A stretch of 23,621 bases of DNA, taken from IMG/VR virus record IMGVR_UViG_3300005290_000006, positions 1 to 23,621 of that record, one strand, 5' to 3'. The notes under the pieces were generated by a model. The model searched no databases and was not told where the DNA came from. It saw only the letters and a list, made by a program, of their open reading frames with translations. Origin of the DNA: a virus. Within the stretch, counting starts at the first letter, position 1. Each line of letters begins with the position of its first letter. Position numbers and translations under genes: made by a program. Of this stretch, positions 1 to 9,183 are shown in pieces.

Positions 1-3000
1 CGGCAGCAGCCGGATCAGCTGGAGCTTGTTGTCCACCTGCTGCCGCTGCAAACTTCGCGGCCGCCTCAGGAGACTTGAACCCAGCATGAACGTGACCACC
101 CGTACCAAGGGCTGTCTTGCTCCGATACTCGTTGATAACCAAGAAGTCAGTGCGGGGTTGTAACCCAGCTTGCTGCAAGATCTGTGTAACGATCGCAGCC
201 GCTTGATCACTTCCTTGAACACCGTTGGTCAACGTGAAGTCTGCCGCCAGACCTTTAGGGTGAGCACCCTTGGATCCCTTGTTGACGTGGTAAGCATCAT
301 TCAAAGCAGTGAACACCTTGAAACCTGGTACTCGCTCTTGAATGATCCGGCACAGAGCCATCAGACCCGGATGAGCCTGACCACCTGCTACCGATTCAGC
401 AGACTTCAGACGAAGCCCACCTGCACCCGAGGCATTGGAGTTAACCAAGCCACCGCCCGCTTGCATCTCTGGTTGACTACCCCAGCCACCGCCACCTGCC
501 GGAGCAGGAGTGCCGTAACTGCCAGACGAACCACCCGCAGGGGATGGAACCAGAGAAGGCAGACTACCACCGCCACCCATCATTGGACCCGGTGCTGCAC
601 CGCCGCCACTTGGAGCCGATGCCGGAGCACCCGTACCCGCGGCACCACCAGAAGATCCACCGCCGTACATGCTACCGGCAGTTTGGCCCTCAGGAGCGGC
701 CGCTTCTTCAGCAGTACCCGTTGTGGTCGACAGCTCACCCTTTTGCAGTTGCTCCAAGTATTGCAGGTACAGCTGATACCGTTTCGGCATCCCTGGCAAC
801 TCGTTACCACCGTTCAGGCCTTTTGCTGCTTCACCAAAGTTACCGGTTTGGCTGATACTCCTCATCAGCTTACTGTTCTTGAAGAAGTTAACCGCAACCG
901 CTGCCATCACGTTAGGGTCTGTGGAAGCGAGTTCTGGATGGTTAACCAGGTCGATCCCCAATTCCTGCCCGATCTTGGCGTAGTTCGCTTTACCCGTCAG
1001 TTGAATGAAGCCACGTCCGCGGTACTTCCAACCGTCTCCTGGTTCACGGTTACCGATCGACGCGCCTTTACCCCCACCGTAAACAGTGTTAGCAATGGCC
1101 ACTTCACCCTGTTCAATCAGTTGACGGGCTTGGTTAACGTTCTTCACTTCCTTGAACATCGAAACCAAACGATTCGGGTCGGAGTACTTCAGGCTCTCAG
1201 TGGTGTTCTGATAACCACCCGACTCGTAGTTGGTCAACGCCAGTACTTCCGCAATCTCCCGTGGATCTGTAAAGCCTTGCTTAAGCATTTCCCGAATCAG
1301 GATCTGCTCAGCCAGTTTCCGTGGAACCTTAACCCCTTTCTCGTTCCCTTCCTGTGCCTTAACACCCGACATGTCCAAGTGGCTGGTATCAGTATCCCCA
1401 CCCAACGGCGTGAACCCGTACTTGTTGGAAGGCGTGGTGTAAACACCGTTCGCTCCGTACGTGTTACCGGTTGGACCACCACTTGTACTGAACTGCCCAC
1501 CGCCTGCAACATCACGACGGGTTTTGGCTTTCGACACATCGTCGATGTTAGCCGCTTCCTTCTGGTAGTCACCACCAACCTTGTGCGGGGATACAGTCTT
1601 CGCCCAAGTTTGTGCGTTGGTCTTACCGGCTTCCCCTTCAGGATCTTTCAAGCGGGCTTGTGTACTGGCTTCGCCCAACAGCTTCAGCATCCGGTCTACC
1701 TTGTCAGGCTTCTCCGACGATCGGCTATCTTTGAATGGCGAAGCACGTACAGTCCAGATCGAGAAGTCAAACCAGAGGGTTCCTTTACCTTTGGTTTCAG
1801 TCAGTGCTTTGGCGATCTCATACCGAGCCGTTGCCGACAAGGTTTTCCACACCACCGCAGGACGACCGCGACGATACTGCTTCATGGTGTTCATGTAGTT
1901 CGTCAGAACCGGCAAGAACCGGTCACGGAACCACAGACACCAATCGTCGGCTTGACCCTTATCTACACGGAAGGAATCTTTGAACAGGCCAAACAGATCA
2001 CCAATTTGCCCGGTGAACTCCATGGTCTCCCCACGGTCAGCAAACAACGGCTCACAGTAGCGCTCGAGTTTCAGCACCGCTTCGACACGCCAAGGAATAT
2101 CCTCGCTGTTACCGTAGCAGGCCACACGAACGGCGGTCATGAGATCCATTGCTTTGTTATCGGGCATCATGTCCTTGATGTAAATATCCCCGACAACCTT
2201 ACCAACCTTGTACGACGAGTTAAGCTGGGCGATGTCCTTATCGATCTGGCTAAGGCGAGTTGTAGCTTTGTCGATCTTGGCGATCTTGTCAGAGCTCTCG
2301 AAGAAACTCCGAGGGGCATCCACCTCTTTCTGGAGAGCAGCCTTTTCACGCTCCAGGGAGTCCTTCGTGCGGTTGACAGGAACATCAACAGCTTTCAGGT
2401 CCGCCGAATCAGTGTGACGATCAACGTACTCCTTCAGCTCCTTCAACAGGTTGTTAACACGGATGATCGTTTGCTTCTCAGGCAAGATCGGAGTGTCAGC
2501 GTCAATCTTCGCGACGACAGAGTACGGATACGGCTGTACACTGCCCAATGCTTGGTGGGCTTGTTTCGCCACCTTGTAAACGTCCTGCGACTTACCTTCG
2601 TCATACTCCTTCAAGGTTTTAATCTTGACGGCATCGAGGCAAGCCATGTACGTCAACAGCACTGGTTTGAAACGACCGTTGAACCAAGTAAATACGTCGC
2701 CGATTTCCTTGTTGTTCTTCGGATCCGTGACAAACATCTGGATCACTTCGTTAATCGGGCTTTCTTTCGAGAACGAGGCTCGAGCATTCCCAATGACGAC
2801 GTGATTCGTCAGCATCTCTTCCGCTTTCAGTACCTTCTTCGCCAAGTCGCCTTCCGGATCAGAGATACCGTATTGCGCCATACGAATTTCAAGCTGCTTA
2901 CCACCGCCGCGATTGATGTAACGATAGATACCATAACCGGCAGCACCCACCGCAATCGCCGCCAACACGTAAGGGTTCAACAGCAATGGAGCAGCCGCAA

Positions 3001-6000
3001 TCCCCGCATTGGCAATCCAACCTGCCGCAGCAGTCCCCGCCAACCAAGTACCCGCGCCCGCCACAGCAGTACCAGCCCCTGCGGCCAAAGCGCCAGCGCT
3101 TACGTCGACACCTACAGCACCCGCGACACCGGTAGCCAACTGATACGTACCCACGACGTTCGCCGCAGTACCAGCCGCACCCAAGACGCTTTCGGTTGCA
3201 GAACCTTCATCAACGATACCGGAGTCCATCAGGTAGTCGGTCGCCATCCCAACGGCCAGACCCGCGCCGATCGCTTTGCCACCGAACGCCATCTTCCCAC
3301 CGTTGGTGCGCGGAGGACGACCACCACGACGACCACGTCGACCGCCAGCGCCGCCGCCACTGAGGGTATCCATCAGACTACCACCAGCCTCAGTCAGGCT
3401 ACGCGTCTTGATCAGGGTGAAGATGCCCTTAGCCACTGCCGCAATACCAGTCGCCAGCATCGGCAACACCCGTAAGCCCAGCCCAGCAAACTTGAAGAGA
3501 GTCGTGAATCCACCCAGGAGAGTTCTGGTGAAGAACTTGCTAATCCCACCCATGATTCCCATGATCCCGCCGAAACCCATCTTCAGCAGGCCAAACAGAC
3601 CCATCGATTCTTTCTTCTTCTTGTCGCCTGGCTTCTCACCAAAGCCAAAGTTCTCAGCGATATGGATAATCGCATCTTTGACCATGCCTTCCTTTTTGTT
3701 TTTGGCTTGGACTTTCTTATCAGCCAGAGAGTTCAAGCGCCCCGCAGGTCCGTTGCTGGTGAGTTCCTCTTTCTTAGCCGCGATGGCTTCTTCCAGAGGG
3801 GACTTCTGTTTAACCGTGGCATTCTTCGGAACAGGCTTGTCGTCATCGACCGCAGCGACAGGCTCCTCGGAAGGTTGCTTAACCGGCACTGCCGCCTCAG
3901 TGGCTTCAGGAACTTCCGGTTCTCCCGATGGAATGTCGTAACCCCAGTGCTTCAACAGCAAGTGGTAGATACGATCTACAGCATTCACGATTGGTGTATA
4001 GTTGACACTGACCAGGTCTTTCGACTTGTCCACCACACCTCGCATGAACGGGTTAGCCTTGTCCTTGATCTTGCCAAGGAAGTCCAGACCCAAACGTCCC
4101 AGCTTCTTCGAACCTTCCTGAAGCTTGTTGACGCTCACACCCATCGAGGTGCGCAACCCACGGTCGTACTCTTCCTGAGTAATGATGATGTCGCCCTCAG
4201 GCGTGTACACCGGACCGTCGATCTCGTTCCAACCGTTGATGACTTCCAACTCACCCGATTCGTTGCGCTTGCAATAAGCACCCGATGCAAATCGTTTCCC
4301 AACGAGCACCGGAGAATCTTCCCCTTCTCTGTACACATCCATTTGGTAGAAACGGGTTTTCAAGGCTTCGCCCCAACGCTTAACCCGAGCAAACGGATCC
4401 AACGTCTTGTAGGCTTTCAACATCATGTCCCGCAGCTTGCTCAAACCAGAGATGAACACTTCCTTGTTCTCTTGGTTAAACAGCTTGCCCGCCAGACGAC
4501 GAGCACCGATGATGGTGTTGTTGGAGATGTCCTTAACGCTGCCTGTGATCTTGTCCCAGCTGTCGATGATGAACCCGGTCGTCATGTCCAGATAATCACC
4601 GCGAGTCAGCTTGTTCGCTTCCAGGATCGGTACATCAGACCCTTCTTCGTACAAGTCTTCATCAGCCTTGGCCGAACGCGCGGTAGTCAGGCTCTTCATT
4701 TTCATGTAGGCCGTTGCGACTGCCGCGCCACCCGCTAACAGTGCCGCCCCTTTCGGGTTGTACACCGCCAAGCCAGCCAGACCACCCAACAACCCACCCA
4801 GGATCAGCGGCTGGTTATCGAGGATCTTGTCCACGCCCCCATTAAACATGTCACGGAAAGAGGTAGCCTTCAGTTTATCAAGGATACTTTTCTTTTCCCG
4901 GGAGACTTCCTTCTCGTCACTGTCAGAAAGAGGCTTCTGTTCAGGGGGTTGACGCATCAGGATATCGGTCAGGATCTGATTACGGGTCCCAGCCAGCGTG
5001 AGAAGCGATTCAAGGCGCTCTGTCATCTTGTCCATGGCAGAGGTTACCGGGAGCAGATCAACCGCAGGACCAGCCTCTGGTGGACGATAGCCCGAGAAGT
5101 TCTTGCCCAACTGATCCATGCTGTCTTTCAAGCCGGTCATGCCGTTCAACGACTTGGTCAGCTCTTCCAGTCCATTCAGGTTCAATGGTTCTGGTGTTGG
5201 GATTTCAGGCCACTTAAACTCAGGATACGCTGGCCATTTGAACTCTGGGTAATCCGGCCACGCGAACGTAGGCGGAACCCCACCCGGAGGTGTACCCGGT
5301 CCACCAAATGCACGACTCGGCAACAACGGAGAATCCGGAGCATGTGGAACTGCCGTGGATTGATCGGGATTGTCGATGAACGAGCGCAGGGTTTTATCCG
5401 TCAACGATTTGTTCAGGTAATCTTGACCGTTCTCCGTGATGATCAGACCGGCCTCTTTCATGGAGTCGTAGTAACCGGCTGCCTTGAGGAGGTCGACCTT
5501 ATTCGTCAGGTCAGGTACAAAGGCTCCCAGAGACCGTGCAGACGACGCTACTTCGTTAGCCTTAGCACGACCAGCCTCGGTCGGTAGATAAGCCAGCATC
5601 TTGCCACGGTCAACGTCTGTCCCGGTATTGAACTGCTTGATGTGCTCATCGGTAATGCCGAACTGCGCTTGGATCATTTTCTTGATCTCAGCAGCAATCG
5701 CCGGTGGCACGTCGTGTTCTTTATCGGTGTGCAGGTAGTTGTAAGGACTGAAGCCCAATTGAGCATCGGTGTCTTGTGCCAAGCGATAGGCCAGCTCTTT
5801 CTTAGCCGCTGGGGTCAACGCGTTGTCACTGTCCAGTTGTTCAGCCAACCGAGTCGCCATGTCAGCCTGAGTACCGAACTGACGTTTGTCCAGCACTGTG
5901 TTAAGCGCAGTACTGATCTTCTGGTTGTGGTTGACGAACTTACCCTTGACGTAGTCGTAGGTGATTTCCCGCAGGTCATCATTACCAGTCCGGAATTTCT

Positions 6001-7537
6001 CCAGCGACAGGTGAATCTGACCGAGCAACCCTGGTAATACTTCATTCAACGTACGGTCCGAACGTTTGTTCCACAGCTGAGCATCGAAGCTATCTTCCAG
6101 CGTACGGCGCGCCATGCTGTAGCGAGTACCACCAGGACGGGACATGTTGTCAAACACACCCGCGATGGCTTTGTTACCCATCTTTTTCGCGTTGTGCAGA
6201 ATCGTCCACTCGAACTTCTTGAGAGGGGTTTGATCCGCAGGCAGCGTGTCGATGTACTCCTCGTAAGACTCCGCTTCATTAAAGGAGTGGCCGCCCTGGT
6301 AATACTTCGACATGGTGTTGGTCAGTTCTTCGGCGTTGCTCAAGCCGTAGGACGCGACGTTACCCAGGTCAGTGATACGGGCGTAGGCATCTTCAGCCCA
6401 CTTAGCCTGCGCAGGAAACTTCTTCTTGAAGCTCTGGAGGTATTGTTGAGCTTTGCCGGACTTGGCCATGCGAGGCAGGTTGTTGATGAAGATCCCCGCT
6501 GCCGCATTACCCAGCATGTTCCCCAGGTTGATGTCCATCCCTTCGGTCATCTCGGCTGCCATGCGCAGGCCACCGGTGACTTCGCTTACGTCACGACCAA
6601 AAGCCGAACGCGCATCCTTACCAAAGCGCTCATCGAGGAAACCAGCAATACCGCCGATCTTGTCCTTGACGGTGTTGAACACGGATTCCCGCACACTCTT
6701 GCGAACCGCCTGGGAGTGGGTGGTCTTCTCGTAGTCCGACTTTGCCGAGCTGACGTTAAGGTTCTTCAGTTCCGTGATGATGCGATGGTTAGCCGCTTCA
6801 GAGAACTTGTAGTACTTTGCCGACGTCAGGTAAGACCGCGTCATGATGTTCAGTTTCAAAGCATCATTACGAGCCTGCACACGACGTTGGTAGTCAACGA
6901 TTTGTTCCAACAGTTGGTTGGTGCGAACACCACTGTTGTTCATGGCGCCCAGGCGAGCCATGGTACGACCACCTACAGTCGCCATCATGTCGGTGATATT
7001 GCTACCGACACCCATCATGGTTTCACGTTCCAAGATGGAGTTGGCATCAGCGTGGGCTAAGGCTTCCTTCACATCTTCGTCAGTGGTATCCGCAATGCCT
7101 TCTTGGCTGTCACTGGAAGAACTTTCGGAACGTTCCCAATCGCTGAAATCCTTCTTGCTGAATTCAGAGAAAGCGTCGCCGATTCTATTAGGGGTTCCTT
7201 TGCTGAGCTTAGCCCCGGCCCGTCCTGCGAGGTATTGCAGATCCTTGACCGCCTCGTAAGAGTCGCCCTGGATCTCTTGCAACAATGCAGCTTTGCGACG
7301 GCTCAGGTCGGCCATCGTGGTGAAGGCCCCAAGGTAAGTGCGTGGCAACACCATCTTCAAGGTGTCGATTCGGGCGTCGGTGTCACCGACGGTCTTGTCA
7401 ACGAGGCCTTTCAGAAAACCAGAAGTGAACGAATTCAGGAAGCCTCGTTTGTCAGGAGCATCAAAATCACTGTCAAAATCCATGCTCCCTTCAAAGGGAT
7501 CGTCGCCCCATGAATCAAAATCATCATTAGCAGCCAT
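1..7537 (-). CDS. Giant virion/tail-type peptidoglycan hydrolase with GH19 and M15 domains (partial, C-terminus beyond window)
   Basis: The frame is open from ATG at 7537 to the window edge, at least 2512 residues with no stop. AGGAG lies 7 nt upstream of the ATG. Residues about 2075-2225 match the GH19 lysozyme/chitinase family: ESGGY with E2105, a second acid E2113 in TESLKYS, and GDGWKYRGRGFIQLTG ending near 2181. Residues about 2385-2500 match an M15-type zinc peptidase: H2426-x6-D2433 in GAHPKGLAADF, then GGHVH (H2482/H2484). A Gly/Ser/Pro-rich linker (about 2273-2380) joins them. Upstream are hydrophobic segments (about 910-950, 1346-1370, 1476-1539), an Arg/Gly patch (RRGRRGGRPPR, 1400-1410), a likely coiled coil (about 1695-1770) and WP repeats (760-783). 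Length and position beside RNAP genes recall phiKZ gp181, a virion-associated muralytic protein. I infer a tape-measure or inner-virion role, cleaving both glycan and peptide during DNA entry. Domain calls are firm; the structural role is inferred. Confidence 0.85.
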   Translation of the reverse strand, partial: MAANDDFDSWGDDPFEGSMDFDSDFDAPDKRGFLNSFTSGFLKGLVDKTVGDTDARIDTLKMVLPRTYLGAFTTMADLSRRKAALLQEIQGDSYEAVKDLQYLAGRAGAKLSKGTPNRIGDAFSEFSKKDFSDWERSESSSSDSQEGIADTTDEDVKEALAHADANSILERETMMGVGSNITDMMATVGGRTMARLGAMNNSGVRTNQLLEQIVDYQRRVQARNDALKLNIMTRSYLTSAKYYKFSEAANHRIITELKNLNVSSAKSDYEKTTHSQAVRKSVRESVFNTVKDKIGGIAGFLDERFGKDARSAFGRDVSEVTGGLRMAAEMTEGMDINLGNMLGNAAAGIFINNLPRMAKSGKAQQYLQSFKKKFPAQAKWAEDAYARITDLGNVASYGLSNAEELTNTMSKYYQGGHSFNEAESYEEYIDTLPADQTPLKKFEWTILHNAKKMGNKAIAGVFDNMSRPGGTRYSMARRTLEDSFDAQLWNKRSDRTLNEVLPGLLGQIHLSLEKFRTGNDDLREITYDYVKGKFVNHNQKISTALNTVLDKRQFGTQADMATRLAEQLDSDNALTPAAKKELAYRLAQDTDAQLGFSPYNYLHTDKEHDVPPAIAAEIKKMIQAQFGITDEHIKQFNTGTDVDRGKMLAYLPTEAGRAKANEVASSARSLGAFVPDLTNKVDLLKAAGYYDSMKEAGLIITENGQDYLNKSLTDKTLRSFIDNPDQSTAVPHAPDSPLLPSRAFGGPGTPPGGVPPTFAWPDYPEFKWPAYPEFKWPEIPTPEPLNLNGLEELTKSLNGMTGLKDSMDQLGKNFSGYRPPEAGPAVDLLPVTSAMDKMTERLESLLTLAGTRNQILTDILMRQPPEQKPLSDSDEKEVSREKKSILDKLKATSFRDMFNGGVDKILDNQPLILGGLLGGLAGLAVYNPKGAALLAGGAAVATAYMKMKSLTTARSAKADEDLYEEGSDVPILEANKLTRGDYLDMTTGFIIDSWDKITGSVKDISNNTIIGARRLAGKLFNQENKEVFISGLSKLRDMMLKAYKTLDPFARVKRWGEALKTRFYQMDVYREGEDSPVLVGKRFASGAYCKRNESGELEVINGWNEIDGPVYTPEGDIIITQEEYDRGLRTSMGVSVNKLQEGSKKLGRLGLDFLGKIKDKANPFMRGVVDKSKDLVSVNYTPIVNAVDRIYHLLLKHWGYDIPSGEPEVPEATEAAVPVKQPSEEPVAAVDDDKPVPKNATVKQKSPLEEAIAAKKEELTSNGPAGRLNSLADKKVQAKNKKEGMVKDAIIHIAENFGFGEKPGDKKKKESMGLFGLLKMGFGGIMGIMGGISKFFTRTLLGGFTTLFKFAGLGLRVLPMLATGIAAVAKGIFTLIKTRSLTEAGGSLMDTLSGGGAGGRRGRRGGRPPRTNGGKMAFGGKAIGAGLAVGMATDYLMDSGIVDEGSATESVLGAAGTAANVVGTYQLATGVAGAVGVDVSAGALAAGAGTAVAGAGTWLAGTAAAGWIANAGIAAAPLLLNPYVLAAIAVGAAGYGIYRYINRGGGKQLEIRMAQYGISDPEGDLAKKVLKAEEMLTNHVVIGNARASFSKESPINEVIQMFVTDPKNNKEIGDVFTWFNGRFKPVLLTYMACLDAVKIKTLKEYDEGKSQDVYKVAKQAHQALGSVQPYPYSVVAKIDADTPILPEKQTIIRVNNLLKELKEYVDRHTDSADLKAVDVPVNRTKDSLEREKAALQKEVDAPRSFFESSDKIAKIDKATTRLSQIDKDIAQLNSSYKVGKVVGDIYIKDMMPDNKAMDLMTAVRVACYGNSEDIPWRVEAVLKLERYCEPLFADRGETMEFTGQIGDLFGLFKDSFRVDKGQADDWCLWFRDRFLPVLTNYMNTMKQYRRGRPAVVWKTLSATARYEIAKALTETKGKGTLWFDFSIWTVRASPFKDSRSSEKPDKVDRMLKLLGEASTQARLKDPEGEAGKTNAQTWAKTVSPHKVGGDYQKEAANIDDVSKAKTRRDVAGGGQFSTSGGPTGNTYGANGVYTTPSNKYGFTPLGGDTDTSHLDMSGVKAQEGNEKGVKVPRKLAEQILIREMLKQGFTDPREIAEVLALTNYESGGYQNTTESLKYSDPNRLVSMFKEVKNVNQARQLIEQGEVAIANTVYGGGKGASIGNREPGDGWKYRGRGFIQLTGKANYAKIGQELGIDLVNHPELASTDPNVMAAVAVNFFKNSKLMRSISQTGNFGEAAKGLNGGNELPGMPKRYQLYLQYLEQLQKGELSTTTGTAEEAAAPEGQTAGSMYGGGSSGGAAGTGAPASAPSGGGAAPGPMMGGGGSLPSLVPSPAGGSSGSYGTPAPAGGGGWGSQPEMQAGGGLVNSNASGAGGLRLKSAESVAGGQAHPGLMALCRIIQERVPGFKVFTALNDAYHVNKGSKGAHPKGLAADFTLTNGVQGSDQAAAIVTQILQQAGLQPRTDFLVINEYRSKTALGTGGHVHAGFKSPEAAAKFAAAAGGQQAPADPAAA
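5189..5260 (-). repeat. Tandem 8-residue WP repeats inside the giant hydrolase
   Basis: Within the giant minus-strand gene, residues 760-783 read as three 8-residue units: WPDYPEFK, WPAYPEFK and the diverged WPEIPTPE. The first two differ by one residue. The preceding residues are Pro/Gly-rich, so the unit sits in a probably extended or flexible part of the protein. Function unknown; aromatic-proline repeats of this kind could be a spacer or a docking strip. Confidence 0.8.
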
Positions 7538-7564
7538 GCTAACTCCTACTAAAGGGAAATTTGA
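7538..7564. promoter_or_regulatory. Divergent start region: two back-to-back ribosome binding sites in 27 nt
   Basis: The ATGs of the minus-strand giant gene (7537) and the plus-strand beta' gene (7565) are separated by only 27 nt. The minus-strand mRNA has TAGGAG 7 nt before its ATG; the plus strand has AAAGGG about 8 nt before its ATG. No promoter fits between them, so each transcript must start inside the opposite gene, giving 5' ends that are complementary to each other. Confidence 0.7.
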
Positions 7565-9181
7565 ATGAAACCCACAAACCTTAAGCTGTTAGACCCCAAG
7601 TCTATCACGCCGGGTATCTTCAAAGAGGTTACGTCCACAGACGCCTTTGAAGGCATGACCCAGAATTTGAATGACGAGGGTCTTTACTCCTTAGAGATCT
7701 TCGGTAAGTTGGGCAGTAAAGAGCGCGATAAAACAGAAGCGTTCATTGACACAAAGCTCGGGCTCTTCAACCCAACCTACTTCAAAGCACTGACACAAAT
7801 AAAATCTCTGTACCTGGGCATTCTCAAAGGAACGGAATACGCGGTGTGGGATTCGGAGGCTAAAGATTTCATAAAATCCAACATCCTCGATGGGGAAACG
7901 GGTTTTGCTTTCTTTATGCGTCACTTCCACGAAATCGTTCCGGCCAGCACCGATTCTTACAAACGTAAGCAACGGGTGAAAATGGTCAGCCAGTTCAAGG
8001 ACGTTGCGGTCAGTAATAAGGTGTTGGTGATCCCAGCGGGTTTGCGGGATATCCAGTTCCAACCGAACGGCGCACCGACTGAGCCAGAAATCACTGAGTT
8101 GTATCGCAAGCTGATCTTTAAGACTCGGGTGATTAGCCTGGGTAGTGCTCGTGATGCCGAGAACCCGCTGTACGACAACGTGCGCTGGGGCTTGCAGAAT
8201 GCGTTCAACGATATCGATGCTTACCTCTTCGGCCTGACTGAAGGTAAAGGTGGTCTGTTTCAGCGTCGTCTGTCCACTCGGGGTGTGGTGTCGGGTACGC
8301 GTAACGTTATTACTGCGCGTAAGGTTTCCCGGGCTGACTTGTTCAAGACCAACGGGGTTAACCCTAACTCGACGGACATCGGTCTGTACCAAGCGCTGTT
8401 GAACAACCAGTACGTCTGTGTCCATGCGCTGCTCAGCAAGTACCTGCAAAACATCTTCACCTCAGGCTCGCTGACCATCAAGCTGGTGAACACCAAGACC
8501 CTCGAATACGAGTACGTCGAAGTGGCACCAAGCACCGTGGAGAAGTGGTCGACCTTTACCGGGTTGAATAAACTCTTCAACGGCTTCTCGAACATCCACC
8601 TGCGCAACAAAGAGATCATCATCGACAAACACTACCTCGCTCTCGTTTATGACGACGGTGAAGACGTGTGTGTGTTGCATGACATCAACGATCTCCCAGA
8701 AGGCAAGGATCGGAAGTTCGTTAAACCCATCACGTACATGGAACTGTTCTACCTGTCGTGTCAATCGACCATCATGGAGCAAATCACCCAGCAGACACGT
8801 TATCCGATCATTGGTATCGGCTCTATCGTTCCGGCGAAGGTGAACCTGGTGACGATTGCGGGGGCTAAGCCTCGGACCATTCGCACCACGGAATGGGAAG
8901 TCATGGAAACCTGTATGCGGTATCCGCATCGGACTGAGCGGCCGGATTATTTCGACGCCATGTCGGTTGACCCTTCCCGTGAAGCAGGCTACGACTCCGA
9001 CCACGACGGTGACCAGCTGAACAGCAACAGCGTAAACGCCGAGGACAGTAAGAACGAAGTTCATGCCCTCTTTGGCAAGCGCGAGTACTACATCAGTGGC
9101 AGTGGTCGTTTCCTTTATGACCCTGTTAACGAACCGATTCTGTTTATGTTGAAGGCTGCTACGAGTGGCCTTGAGGAGTAA
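7565..9181 (+). CDS. Phage RNA polymerase beta'-like subunit, N-terminal catalytic part
   Basis: A 538-residue protein homologous to the part of bacterial RpoC that carries the active-site metal loop. The loop reads YDSDHDGDQ at 476-484, matching NADFDGDQ, so D479, D481 and D483 should bind the catalytic Mg2+. RYP at 412-414 matches the RAPTLHR region that precedes the loop in RpoC. The protein ends about 55 residues after the loop, so bridge helix, trigger loop and clamp are missing and must come from another gene outside the window. Giant phiKZ-type phages split beta' in this way. Position beside a virion hydrolase and prohead protease suggests the virion polymerase (phiKZ gp180-like), which is packaged and transcribes early genes; that assignment rests on remembered gene order. 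The start has AAAGGG upstream, and the stop is 2 nt before the beta start. Confidence 0.88.
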   Translation: MKPTNLKLLDPKSITPGIFKEVTSTDAFEGMTQNLNDEGLYSLEIFGKLGSKERDKTEAFIDTKLGLFNPTYFKALTQIKSLYLGILKGTEYAVWDSEAKDFIKSNILDGETGFAFFMRHFHEIVPASTDSYKRKQRVKMVSQFKDVAVSNKVLVIPAGLRDIQFQPNGAPTEPEITELYRKLIFKTRVISLGSARDAENPLYDNVRWGLQNAFNDIDAYLFGLTEGKGGLFQRRLSTRGVVSGTRNVITARKVSRADLFKTNGVNPNSTDIGLYQALLNNQYVCVHALLSKYLQNIFTSGSLTIKLVNTKTLEYEYVEVAPSTVEKWSTFTGLNKLFNGFSNIHLRNKEIIIDKHYLALVYDDGEDVCVLHDINDLPEGKDRKFVKPITYMELFYLSCQSTIMEQITQQTRYPIIGIGSIVPAKVNLVTIAGAKPRTIRTTEWEVMETCMRYPHRTERPDYFDAMSVDPSREAGYDSDHDGDQLNSNSVNAEDSKNEVHALFGKREYYISGSGRFLYDPVNEPILFMLKAATSGLEE

Positions 9182-9183
9182 CA

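Noticed and set aside
170-3475. 1101-codon plus-strand open frame opposite the giant hydrolase gene
   Set aside because: Its translation is rich in Arg, His and Thr with no domain, and the antisense frame shows clear GH19 and M15 motifs. The biased codons of the sense gene avoid those that would create antisense stops, which explains the long shadow.
3662-4738. 358-codon plus-strand open frame
   Set aside because: Also antisense to the giant gene, with no ribosome binding site or recognisable domain.
7338-7568. Short plus-strand open frame ending at the beta' start
   Set aside because: Antisense to the acidic N-terminus of the giant protein; Ser/Lys/Pro-rich with no motif and out of place relative to the beta' ribosome binding site.
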